Source of the DNA: Phaseolus vulgaris
Lineage: Eukaryota; Streptophyta; Magnoliopsida; Fabales; Fabaceae
NCBI RefSeq assembly: GCF_000499845.2
Contig: NC_023756.2
Location: forward strand, 36,339,880-36,403,879
Reading direction: 5' to 3'
DNA length: 64,000 nt
Shown: piece by piece, positions 41,770-52,033 of the stretch
How the letters are laid out: the number at the start of each line of letters is the position of its first letter
Numbering within the stretch: position 1 is the stretch's first letter
Program-made: the position numbers and the translations under genes
The notes under the pieces: model-generated
Databases searched by the model: none
What the model was told of the DNA's origin: nothing
What the model saw: the letters and a program-made list of their open reading frames with translations, nothing else

Positions 41770-43053
41770 ATGAGAAAAATGAGAAGCAACCGTTCAAGTC
41801 CAGTTGCGCCTGTTGCTGCTGAAGGCGCCATGACTATGGCGCAGATGGTGGAAATCATGCGTTCGTTGCAGGCGAATGTGGAAGCCTCGCGTATAGAGCA
41901 GACAAGAATGCATGAGGACCTAGTCGCCTCTCGGGCCAGGAATGATGAGCTTAGCAGAGTGACTGAAGAACTGCGTCAGGCTCTTCAGGAGCAGCGAGGG
42001 CGTCCAGTCGCTGAAGAGGTCGCGCCGTCAAAGCCGCCTTGCGTTTTTCCTATGCCTTTCGCTCAGGCGATTGCCGACACGCCTATCCCTGCGAGTGTGG
42101 TACCTGTGAAGGCTGTTTTCACCGGCGCGGAGGATCCCGAAGCTCATATCACCACGTTCCATACACAGATGATGCTGTCAGGAGGATCAGACGTCGTGTA
42201 CTGCAAGATGTTTGTAAGCACACTCCAGGGAACGGCGCTGGAATGGGTTGTGAGCCTGCCTACAGGTCACATAACCAACTTCCAACAGTTTTAAAAGATC
42301 TTCGTCGAGCAGTACATCGTGAACAAGGCACCGCCCAGGGTGTCTTATGACTTGTTCGACATAAGGCAGTATCAGGGAGAGTCCCTCAGGGACTATCTGA
42401 ATCGTTTTGGGGCGCAGATGGTCCGATCGCCGGCCAAAGATGAAGAAATGCTGGTCTACGCATTTAAGAAGGGCGTGCTGCCGGGACCATTCTGCGAAGC
42501 TTTGATCAGGGCTCACCCTGCTACGTTTGCTGAGGTCAGGCGACTTGCGGTGGCCCACATCGCCGATGAGAGTGAGGTCGCCAAGAAGAGGGGAAGCGTG
42601 GCCCCCGCCAGGCCACGTGCCCAGACGAGGATCCAGCCACAGAGGGTGCTGGAGACAGCGATGGCTAGGAGGGATCAGAGGACTCGCCATCCTTACGATC
42701 CAAGGAAGAACAAGGGCAGGGGCCAAGGGCGCCCTCAACCAGCACGCCGGGAGTACAATCGCCCGCCTAAGCACAAGTTTGTCATGGGATTGGCGGATCT
42801 GATCGCCATTCCCAATATATCAGCTAGGCTGAAGGCGCCCGAGAAGGTGGGCGACAAGGTGCTGGGACCAAAGCCAGACGCCTGGTGCGAGTTCCACCAG
42901 GGCGTTGGCCACACCGTGGACTCATGTTTAGCTTTAGGATACCAGCTCGACGATTTGGTCAAGATCGGGTTCCTGAATGATTATCTGCTAGACAGAAGGA
43001 CGGGGGGCGCGTCGAGCTCCTAACCAGCAGGCGGAGAGGCTCAGCAGCACGAG
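41770..43053 (+). pseudogene. Tat-D gag
   Basis: Likely start ATG at 41770 or 41779 (MRKMRSNRSSPVAPVAAEGA). Helical N-terminus (MAQMVEIMRSLQANVEASRI), gag core (GAEDPEAHITTFHTQMMLSG, EWVVSLPTGHITNFQQF), stop TAA at 42292 (TCC in B1), then YIVNKAPPRVSYDLFDIRQY, FGAQMVRSPAKDEEMLVYAF. A basic linker and the CHHC finger C-E-F-H-Q-G-V-G-H-T-V-D-S-C at about 42889-42930 follow, then GYQLDDLVKIGFLNDYL and a second TAA at 43021. After it the frame continues into the protease without shift. Two nonsense codons, otherwise complete. Confidence 0.88.
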
Positions 43054-44568
43054 ATGCCTACCCACGGGGAAATCCACACCATTACAGGAGGTTTCTCAGG
43101 TGGTGGATGCACCGCATCACAGAGGAAGAGGTATGCGAGGTCTATGATGACGGTGGATATGTTTGAGGACCACTCGCCAGATGTGGACATTAAGTTCACC
43201 AAGCAAGATCTTCGGGACGTTGTGCCTCATGACAACGATCCCATAGTCATCTCGTTGATCACAGCAGGAAGGAAGGTCCACAGGGTTCTGGTGGACCACG
43301 GAAGCTCGGCAGACGTGATGTTCTGGCCGACTTTCACGCAGTTGGAGCTACCCCTTGACCAGCTGAGGCCCTATGGAGGGTGTTTGTATGGTTTCGCTGG
43401 TGACCAGGTGGAGGTCAGGGGGTACATTGAGTTGAGGACTACGTTTACAGATGAGGCGGGTTCGAGAACAGAGAAAATCAAGTACCTTGTCGTAAATGCT
43501 CCCTCAGCATACAACATTCTGCTGGGAAGACCCACGCTCAACAGGATAGGCGCTATACCGTCGACCCGGCACATGAAGGTGAAGCTGCCGTCTATGGAGG
43601 GGGTGGTGATTACCATCAAGTCCGACCAGAAAGAAGCGAAGAAGTGCTATGAGAATAGCCTGAAGAACAAGAGGTCGGTGAGTTACGTGACAACCACCCC
43701 GCCTCCTGGTGTGAAGCCCAGATCGACGGTAATAGAAGAGACCGCCGGAAGAGACGTGGTGATTGTGGATGCTGAGCTGGGGGAGGGGAACGCCGGTTTA
43801 GAGGAAGAAGAGGCCAGGAATCGCCTTGAGGAAGCGAGGGAGCTGGGAATCGCCAGGGCGGTGATCGCCAGAGAAACCAGGCCAAAACCCGTCGAGCAGT
43901 GGCTCGAGAGAGAGATCGGAGGAAAGATCTTCAAGTTGGGAAGATCTCTGGAGGTCGAGCTCCAGGACCAGATCGCCAAGGTGATAGAGCGGCATCTGGA
44001 TGCTTTTGCATGGTCCGCTTCGTACATGCCCGTGATCGATCCCGACTTCTTGTGCCATCATTTGGCGATGGACAACTTGGTGAGACCAGTACGGCAGAGG
44101 AGAAGAAAGTTGTGCAAACCGCTGGTGGGAACCCCTCTCAGGTTGTATTTTGCTGTAACTGAGAGAGCGGTGAGTGCGGTGCTCGCCCAGGACCAAGATA
44201 AGGCTCAAAAGCCTATTTATTTTGTTAGTAAGGTGCTGCAGGGCCCCGAAACGAGATATCAGGCCCTGGAGAAGGCTGCACTGGCAGTAGTCTTTTCGAC
44301 GAGGAGGTTACGCCACTATTTCCATAGCTTCACGATACTGGTGATGACCGACCTGCCCATCCAGAAGGTCTTGAAGAAGCCCGATGTTGTGGGAAGGATG
44401 GTGAAGTGGGCAGTGGAGCTGTCGGAGTTTGATATTAAGTATGAGCCCCGAGGCCCGATCAAGGGGCAGATCTTCGCAGACTTCGTGGTCGAGCTCTCGT
44501 CTGAGGCGACACGAGTTGAAGGGGATGACTTCCGTTGGGTGCTTTCAGTGGACGGATCGTCGAACTAG
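43054..44568 (+). pseudogene. Tat-D protease fused to RNase H; RT deleted in frame
   Basis: Protease active site LVDHGSSADVMFWPTF, then YNILLGRPTLNRIGAIPSTR, an acidic linker, and the RT leader (EREIGGKIFKLGRS, DPDFLCHHLAMDNLVRPVRQ). At about 44110 the sequence jumps from RRRKL to CKPLVGTPLRLYFAVTERA, which in Tat-A1 lies about 840 bases further on. The jump removes all of the RT fingers and palm, including YVDD, yet keeps the frame. RNase H follows (YFVSKVLQGPETRYQALEKA) and the start of the second RNase H (VLSVDGSSN), ending at a TAG, 44566-44568. The protein could never act as a polymerase. Confidence 0.9.
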
Positions 44569-46363
44569 CAAGGTAGCAGTGCTGGAGTCATCTTGGAGGG
44601 ACCTAACGGCGAGCTGATCGAACAATCTTTGAGGTTTGCTTTCAAGGCCAGCAACAATCAAGCAGAATATGAGGCGCTGATCGCCGGAATTTTGCTGGCC
44701 AAGGAGATGGGAGCTAGGGTGCTGATGGCAAAAAGTGACTCGCTGCTAGTCACAGGGCAAGTAACAGGCGAGTTCCAGGCTAAAGATCCACAAATGGCGG
44801 CTTACCTGGAGTATGTACAGGAATTGAAGAGTTCCTTTGCCTCCTTTGAAGTGGTGCATGTGCCCAGAGAGCAGAATGCCCGAGCTGACTTGCTAGCTAA
44901 GCTCGCCAGTTCAGGCAAAGGGAGTAGGCAGAGGACGGTGATCCAAGAAACTCTGAAGACGCCGAGAGCATTTGTAGCAGATCACCTGGTCCTTCAGATA
45001 AGCAAGTCGACGGAGAAAGCGGCGAGGAGTCACAGATCCCTGACTCAAGAGACCTTGAGATCGCCGAGAATAAGAGCATGTCGGGGGGAGAGGGTGAACA
45101 TGACGCAGGTCTGCGCGACCCATGAGCCAGACACCTGGGTAACACAGTACAAGCGGTGCCTGGCGGATGGCCTTCTCCCGCTGGATCCGACAGAGGCTAG
45201 GAAGATAAAGAAGAATTCTAGCAAGTTCACAATGATTGACGGCGAGTTGTACAGGTTTGGGTTCACTCACCCACTCCTGGAGTGTGTGCACGGGGAAAAA
45301 TGTACAAGAATTATGGCAGAGCTCCATGAAGGGATATGCGGAAGCTACGTCGGGGGTCGAGCTCTGGCCGCAAGGACTCTCCGTGCAGGTTACTATTGGC
45401 CAACAATGAGAGAAGATTGCAAGAGGTATGCGCAGTGCTGCAAACAATGCAAGCAGTACGCCGATTGGCACAAGGCGCCTCCTGAGGAGTTGAAGTCGAT
45501 TTACAGCCCTTGGCCGTTTCATACATGGGGAATCGACATCCTGGGGGCCATTCCCGTTGGCGATCAGGCAGATGAAGTACTTGGTGGTGGCGATTGAATA
45601 TTTCACCAAGTGGATCGAAGCAGAACCAGTGGCCCAGATCACAGCACACAAGATCGAAGGTTTCGTGTGGAAGAACATTGTGTGCCGGTTTGGTGTGCCC
45701 AAGCGCCTGGTGTCGGACAATGGGACTCAGTTTGCAAGTCACCTGTTGAAGAAGCTGTGCGAAGGGGTGGGAATTCAACAAGTGTTTGCATCCGTCGAGC
45801 ACCCTCAGACGAATGGCCAAGTAGAGTCAGCCAATCGGGTGCTGCTAATGGGTTTGAAGAGAAGGCTAGAGAAATCCAAGGGAAGTTGGGCTGAGGAGGT
45901 ACCCCGTATAGTCTGGGCGTACCACACCACCGAGCAGTCAGGAACCCATGAGACCCCGTTCAGCTTGGTCTATGGATGCGACGCTATGATTCCGGTGGAG
46001 ATCCAGGAGAGCTCGCCGAGATTCCAGAACTTCGTGGAGGAAGACTCGAATGAGGAGAGAAGGTTGAACCTGGACCTGCTGGATGAGGTCAGGGAAGAGG
46101 CGAGATTAAAAGCTGAGGCGGTGAAGAGAAGGATTGAACGAAGATATAACTCGAAGGTGATGCCAAGACAGTTCAGAGAGGGCGACCTGGTGATGAGGAA
46201 AGCCCACCAGTATGAGATGGAGAATAAGCTGTCGCCTAAGTGGACGGGACCGTTCAGGATAACCGAGGCGCTCGGGAACGGCGCCTACCGCTTAGAGACA
46301 TTGGAAGGAGGGGCGATTCCTCGCACTTGGAACGCCACGCACCTCAAGTTATATTACAGTTAA
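44569..46363 (+). pseudogene. Tat-D second RNase H and integrase (one frameshift)
   Basis: After the TAG: GSSAGVILEGPNGELIEQSL, NNQAEYEALIAGILLAKEMG, HVPREQNARADLLAKLASSG, then integrase with HHCC finger (H-E-G-I-C ... C-K-Q-C), and GIDILGAIPVG, where one extra base near 45548 shifts the frame. It resumes at 45557: MKYLVVAIEYFTKWIEAEPV, VSDNGTQFASHLLKKLCEGV, NGQVESANRVL, and the GPF module KLSPKWTGPFRITEALGNGA. D, D and E of the catalytic triad are all present, so only the frameshift and upstream stops are visible lesions. Normal stop at 46361-46363. Confidence 0.9.
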
Positions 46364-46786
46364 GAACTTTGTAAGTAAAGACGAACACGAAGTTATATTA
46401 CAATGTTTCTGTTAAAACAGTTTGGAGGGGGCACTCTTTTTTCCCTAAGGAGGGTTTTTAATGAGGCCACCCAATAAAGAAGAGTTTTCGAAGTTTAAGG
46501 TTTTTCAGATTGCATGCTTGCTGTTTTCCAAAAGTTTTGAAGAAAGACCTTGTCACTTATATGTGATTTAAGGCAAGTTAAAGATATATTGCATGCTTTC
46601 TAAAAAGTTTCTAAGTCCCCATCGTCTTTCGGCGATTGGCGGCATCAGTTAAAGTTAAAGTCCTCATCGTCTTTCGGCGATCGGAGGCACAACCAGTTAA
46701 AAGACCTCAACGCCCTCGCGCGTTCTGAGGCGAGATAAAGACCTCCTCGCCGTCGAGCGAGTGCAGGCGTGGAAGAGTGAAAAGTC
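46364..46786 (+). other. Post-pol conserved block and start of repeat region (Tat-D)
   Basis: 46420-46475 reads GGAGGGGGCACTCTTTTTTC, CCTAAGGAGGGTTTTTAATG, AGGCCACCCAATAAAG, matching the block after Tat-A pol. Degenerate relatives of the 37-base unit occur at 46600-46780 (CCTCATCGTCTTTCGGCGAT twice). Confidence 0.65.
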
Positions 46787-47032
46787 CTCAGTGTTTCTGG
46801 GGGGGAGAAGATGTAACCCCTGGGGGCAATGTAGAGGCACCAGTGAAAAGTCCTCAGTGTTTCTGGGGGGGAGAAGATGTAACCCCTGGGGCAATGTAGA
46901 GGCACCAGTGAAAAGTCCTCAGTGTTTCTGGGGGGAGAAGATGTAACCCCTGGAGCAATGTAGAGGCACCAGCAAAAAGTCCTCAGTGTTTATGGGGGAG
47001 AGGAGATGTAACCCCTGGGGCAATGTAAAGGC
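46787..47032. repeat. Tandem repeats, about 61-65 bases, four units (Tat-D)
   Basis: The unit GTGAAAAGTCCTCAGTGTTT, CTGGGGGGGAGAAGATGTAA, CCCCTGGGGGCAATGTAGAG, GCACCA repeats four times; units differ in the length of G runs. Confidence 0.92.
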
Positions 47033-47365
47033 ACGAGATAAAGACCTTCTCGCCGATGAGCGAGTTCAGGCGAGATAAAGACCTTCTCGCCGATGAGCGA
47101 GTTCAGGCGAGATAAAGACCTTCTCGCCGATGAGCGAGTTCAGGCGAGTTAAAGACCTTCTCGCCGATGAGCGAGTTCAGGCGAGTTAAAGACCTTCTCG
47201 CCGATCAGGGAGTTCAGGCGAGTTAAAGACCTTATCGCCGATAAGCGAGTTCAGGCGAGTTAAAGACCTTCTCGCCGATGAGCGAGTTCAGGCGAGTTAA
47301 AGACCTTCTCGCCGATGAGCGAGTTCAGGCAAGGTAAAATCCTTCTCGTCTCGAACGAGTTCAGG
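47033..47365. repeat. Tandem repeats, 37 bases, eight full units plus one degenerate (Tat-D)
   Basis: The unit GAGATAAAGACCTTCTCGCC, GATGAGCGAGTTCAGGC repeats head to tail; the first three have GAGATAAAG, the later ones GAGTTAAAG. Unit 5 has CAGGGAG and unit 6 has ATAAGCG. There are no spacers between units, so this is a minisatellite. Confidence 0.95.
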
Positions 47366-47964
47366 TATGGTGTAAAGGGTGGAAGAAGTTTGGAGGGTGG
47401 CTAAGGTAGGTTTGAAGAGAACGCCTAGCCACCCGGTCTCTTGTTCTGAAGTTCAGGGAGGTAGAGAAGGATCCGAAAGGCGCCTCTACCCCCAGATGAA
47501 GGAACAATGGCCAAGTTGTGAAGCCAGGAGGAAGCTGATATCGCCAAGATTCTTTGGCGACCAGGAGAAATTCAAGCAATAGCGAGAAAGTCAAGACCCG
47601 TTTTGATAAGGCAGATCAGATGAGCGGTGTCTTAAGCGATTAGTTGAGTTGCAGTTCGTCATTTGAAGAGCGATTTCACGCTAAGGTTCATTACCTTGAG
47701 GTTACAAGTTGTTAGAGTGTTTTTATTCGGAAGTCGGTGGTTCGAAGCAGCTAAGTATACAATTACGCTTACGAAGTTACTAAGTTAATTTCTTTGAAGT
47801 AAATTATGCAAGGAGAGATAAAGCAGACAAAGAAGTTACAAGAAGAAGCACAAAGACTTTATAATAAAGTGCGATCAGTTCAAGGTACATATACAGAAAA
47901 AGGGAAAGTCTATTACAATTATGTGTAAGGAGAAAGCATAAGAATCGTGGATGGAGGGAAGCAA
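47366..47964. other. Spacer after repeats, 3' flank of the Tat-D antisense gene
   Basis: No gene supported. Would hold the 3' end of the antisense transcript. Confidence 0.5.
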
Positions 47965-50579
47965 TCAATCTTCAGAAGGAACAACCTTCCCGTCCACCAC
48001 CTCATTGTTGAGAGACACCATGGAAAGATCCAAGTCGGGGTACAGGCAGGCGAATTGTTCCCGGGCAGCCTCGAATCCAGCAGCGAAAATCTGGGCAGAG
48101 CACAGCTCAAGTTCTTCAATTTGTTTCTTTAGCCCCTCGTTCTGCTGCTACAGCTCTTCAGCTTGTTTCTTGAGTTCTTCAATTGTTTCCCGAGCTTGAA
48201 GAAGGTCTTCAGCAACCTTCTTGGATTCCGCCTGCACCTGGGCCAGCTCTGCGGCGATCTTCCCGTTTTCTTCGTTGGCTTCAGCAAGCTTGGCCATGGT
48301 GTCGTCTCTCTCCTTCTCCACCTTCCCCAAGAAGACCTCCCGATCGGCTGACCTTTTCTCGAGGTTCTTTACCTTAGAGGCGTCTGCTTTGATCAACGCC
48401 TCCAAGTCAGCCACTTTGACGCGATAGGGTACCAGCTTGCTCTCCAGCTTGATCTTCTCTTGAGCCAAGAGTTGCACCTTATGGCGTAGATCAGTGGCCT
48501 CCTTGCGCGCCACCCGGAGCTCAGTGCTCATAGCACCTTCCACTCGGGAGTGATCGATCTCGGCGAGCGTTAGATTGCAGGATAACCTCTCCGCCTCAAT
48601 CCTTATGGTGCGATTCTCCGCTCGGAGTGTGAAGATGTCATCCTGGAGCTTCCTGGTGGAACTCTCCACAGCTTTGGATATGATGGAGGGGAAATCCTCC
48701 GCCATCATCTTCAGTTTTGCTGAGAAGGGCTCCCACACCCTTTTGACCTCAAGAGAGAGGTTTGCTTGTGGAGGCACCGGGGGGCCTTGTTGTTGGTTCT
48801 CGCCGCCACCTTCTTGAGTTGGTTGTGGAATGGGTGCTTCTTGGCGTGGTGGCGACGTCGGGGATTCAGTGATGAGAATAGGCGAATTGTGAGCACCCTC
48901 ATCCCCGACTGGTGCAGCATTTGCGGTTGAGGCGTTTGAAGGAGGCCCCCCTCCAGCTGATACATAGGGCGTGGAGGCGCTCGGGGGGTTCTCCATGAAG
49001 TTGGGCTCGGCGGCCTCAACCACAGGAAGTGCAGACGCCAGAGGAACTGCTTGGACTGGCGAGGTGGGAGCTGGTGGAGGAAGCAGTGTTGGAGGCGGAG
49101 CTGGTGTGGAAGGTGGTGTTGATGTTGGAGTAGGAGGTGGAGCAGATGGTAAAGAAGGCACCACCCTCTTCCTCTTGGTGATGAGGCCATCTTCAGTCGC
49201 CTCATCGTCTTCTTCTTCTTCCTCATGAACCACTTGAGGGGTTTTCCTCTTTGGTTTCCTGAGGATAAGCTTTTTGCGCTGATTGGCGGGCTGGGCCTCG
49301 GAAGGAGTTGGGCCTTTGGGTGGCGATCTGCCCTGTGCAGCGGCGATCTCCACCACTGAGTTTGGCACGGTCTGGGAACCCGACGCCAAATCATGGGCTC
49401 GGGCGAGCGCCCTTGGTTCAGCTAGTTTTCCCTGGCCCAACATACGATCTGCATGATGCAAGGGTACATGGGTTAGCCCAGAGAGAAAGATAAACGCATA
49501 AGTCAGTATGCAGCAAAAGCAGATAAGTGGTGCAGAAAATAAAACCAAAGTCTTGTGTACAACAGACAAGACGCCCAGAAACAGTTAGCAGAGGTAATGT
49601 CAAGGTAATGACTTAGACGTTGAGGTGAGTTCTAACCTATGCGGACTTCGAGTTGATCTTCGAAGAACTCGAAGGAGATGAGCGTAGTGGTGAGGAAAGT
49701 AATATTGGCGTCTGCCACGCTTTTCCAAAAGAAGCACAGATCCTTATCCAAAGCACCCATGCTGTCAGGACTTCTTGGCCTCTTGAAGCTTCCCTTGGAC
49801 TCTTTATTCCCCTTCTTTACCCAATACAAGGGGAAGCCGTCGAGCAGCGAGGCGTCCTTGTCGTTTGGGCGCACCTGGACAAACTTGCCTTTCCAATCTC
49901 TGTAGGATTGCTGGAAGATAGAGAGGATCGACCTCCCAGCAATCCCGTTCAGACTCACCCACAGGCGATCTCCCAGGTGTTTGGCTTCGAAAAGGAAAAG
50001 AAAAACGTCCACTGACGCTGGCAGCCCCAGATGGTCGCACATGATCTGGAACGCCCGCACGAATGCCCAGCTATTGGGATGGAGCTGGGCGGCGGCAATG
50101 TCGAGCTCGGTGAGTAGCTCCTTTTCAAAACGAGTGAAGGGAAACCTAAGTTTCACCTTCTTGAACATGGTGGTGTATACGAAGCAGAACAACCCGCCGT
50201 TGTTCCCTTTGTCGTCGGCGCACACTGGCATGTCGGGGGGGCAAGGTAGCACCATCATCTTGTCGTCATGCTCCTTGTGGAACGACAGGTGAGGCTCGTC
50301 CCCTTTCTTCAATCGAAGAACTGCCCCAACAGAGTTTACTGAGGAGGTTTCCTTCAACAAGGTCGGGGTGGCCCATGGGTATAATTTTTTGAAGTCTGGG
50401 GAAGGAACGGAGGCTCCTCCGGCGACAGGTCGAGTAGCCTGAGCCAGGTTAGGGCGGGAGGGTGCAGGCCTCTCAGCCTGGGAAGAAGAAGCACCAGGTG
50501 CTCGCGGTGGGTTGTGTGCTTGAGATGAAGGGTTTCGTGACGAGGGAGGAGGATTTGGGGTGATCTTTGAGCGAGCCAT
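47965..50579 (-). pseudogene. Tat-D antisense gene (PF04195-like, spliced, one nonsense codon)
   Basis: ATG at 50579 opens exon 1 (to 49637, 314 codons): Pro/Ser-rich start, then the PF04195-type domain (LYPWATPTLLKE; TTMFKKVKLRFPFTRFEKEL; AAQLHPNSWAFVRAFQIMCD; DVFLFLFEAK; WKGKFVQV; FPLYWV). Donor GTTAG at 49636 and acceptor TGCAG ending at 49449 give a 188-base intron; joined codons read EVRI-DRMLGQG. Exon 2 (49448-47965): basic KKLILRKPKRKTP, acidic EEEEEDDEATED, long Pro-rich stretch, then about 220 residues of coiled coil, and the end NNEVVDGKVVPSED. TAG at 48150-48148 truncates the last 60 or so residues; the codons beyond it keep the family pattern, so the stop is recent. A 5'-UTR intron is likely upstream (50819-50588). 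The function of the family is unknown. Confidence 0.8.
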
Positions 50580-51156
50580 CGCGGAAGCTGCAAAGGAAAA
50601 AGAAAAGAAAAGGTGATCAGGGTTCGCAGAGGCTGACTCGATCGTGAAAGAAGGGTGAAAAATGAACGAACGAAGGTTCGTTGTAACGAAGACGAAGCCC
50701 TAAGTTACGAGAAAGGAGAAATAGAAGAAACAGCCCACAGCGTATGCACCATACAGTTAATGAATGATGCGAATCGGTTAAAATGCAGGAAAAATCAGCA
50801 GAAGAAGTAAAGGGAGTACCTTTTTATGATCGGAAGAGCGATGAAGGAAGTTGAGGATTCAGGAGGGTGAAGAGCGTCGTGAGCTTTTGCAGAAGAAGCT
50901 TGAAGCGTTTGAGGAAACGAAGAAGTGATGGAACAGTAGAAGCGAAATGGGTTTAAGTGTTTTTCGAACGGGTTTGGGAAGCGCAAACGACAATTAAAGG
51001 TAACCGTTGATGAAGCCACGTGTCGAGCGATTGGAGGAGTGGTTGGTGGAGCGTCAGGAAAGCAGAAAGTACAACCGTTTGGAATTCTGCGCCAGTGCCA
51101 CGTAGATCGGTAATGACGTGATTCCTTCAGTCTTTTCGCTGGACAAGTCTTTGCTT
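50580..51156 (-). promoter_or_regulatory. Upstream region of the Tat-D antisense gene
   Basis: Likely 5'-UTR intron with donor AAAAAG|GTACTCC at 50819 and acceptor TTTGCAG ending at 50588, eight bases before the ATG. A CACGTG box at 51017-51022. The arrangement mirrors Tat-A5 and Tat-A1. Promoter role inferred. Confidence 0.5.
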
Positions 51157-51172
51157 AAGACTGGGGGGCTTG
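51157..51172 (+). other. Polypurine tract of Tat-D
   Basis: AAGACTGGGGGGCTTG directly before the 3' LTR; the same as in Tat-A1. The preceding hairpin of family A is degenerate here. Confidence 0.8.
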
Positions 51173-52028
51173 TGTACCGCCCTGGTAGTCGGAAGTGATG
51201 ACGTGGCATCAGGCTATTGTATAGGCGTGTTGATGGGACGCCTGGCTGGCAGAAGGGAAGGAAGTCGGGGGGCTCGTGTAGTCGCCAGTTATTAAGTTGG
51301 CGTGCTCCGATCTCCAGCACACCAGAACCGGCGGTCACCGGGTTAAAGATGAAGTCCCCAGATGTAAACCCAGGCGACCAAGTGATTAGAGATCGCCGAA
51401 ACAAGGACATCGCCGAAGATGAAGGCAGATAGACATTTCCCAGCTGGCCAGAGGATGAGGTCGGGGGACAGCTTGCTTGAGCATACACGGTGAAACAGGT
51501 GGTGCAGATCATGAAGGCGGCCGGCGAGACCACAGGGAAGGTGTGTACGAAGGCACCCTAACTTGCCAATCCAGAAGAGATCGCGCTCCAAGTTAACTAT
51601 GCACTGAGTAGTATCATGCATATGCAAGGAGGCTCCAGATGATGGCACGTGTACAGCTGGATGCGAGCCACGTGTCCAGATGTGTAACTGCCAGGAGAGA
51701 GAAAGTGTCCAGGTATATAAGAGTTTCCCAACGAACTTTTGAGGTACGCACGTTCAGATTGTCTTCTTTACGCTTGCGAGTTCTTGAGTATACCGAGAGA
51801 GAGAACTGGTTCACGGTTCCTTGAGAGAGTTCTTGAGTTTCACTCTTAGTAATTGGTGGTTCAGTCACTGACTTGGTCGTTGGAGTGCGATCGGCCGCAG
51901 CGGCGCCGTTTCGTCTTTTGCAGGTTCTTGAGGTGGATCGCGGCGAAGGACGGAGGCAAACACGACGCATACGTCGATCCAAGTTTGACGAGGCAAAGCT
52001 CCAGCGTTTTGGTCAACAGGCAGGATCA
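51173..52028 (+). repeat. Tat-D 3' LTR
   Basis: Starts TGTACCGCCC and ends CAGGATCA, followed by the target duplication GGTCC. It lacks a segment of about 38 bases present at about 40910-40950 in the 5' LTR. TATATAAG at 51714-51721. Confidence 0.93.
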
Positions 52029-52033
52029 GGTCC

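Larger units (their letters stand above)
40464..52028 (+). mobile_element. Tat-D, complete Tat retrotransposon with RT deleted, TSD GGTCC
   Basis: 11.6 kb between perfect target duplications GGTCC (40459-40463 and 52029-52033). LTRs of 894 and 856 bases are nearly identical; the main difference is a gap of about 38 bases in the 3' LTR after CATGCATA. PBS, gag, a pol without RT, long tandem repeats, an antisense gene, PPT and 3' LTR follow in order. It interrupts Copia-F2 between gag and protease. The combination of fresh ends with a gutted pol suggests movement with enzymes supplied by another copy, or rapid decay after insertion. Confidence 0.93.

Noticed and set aside
47033..47365. Regular 37-base repeats as a possible CRISPR array
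   Set aside because: Units abut with no spacers and lie in the 3' region of a plant retrotransposon.
48711..49394. Overlapping ORFs inside the antisense gene of Tat-D
   Set aside because: Alternative frames of the Pro-rich and coiled-coil exon; composition explains their length.
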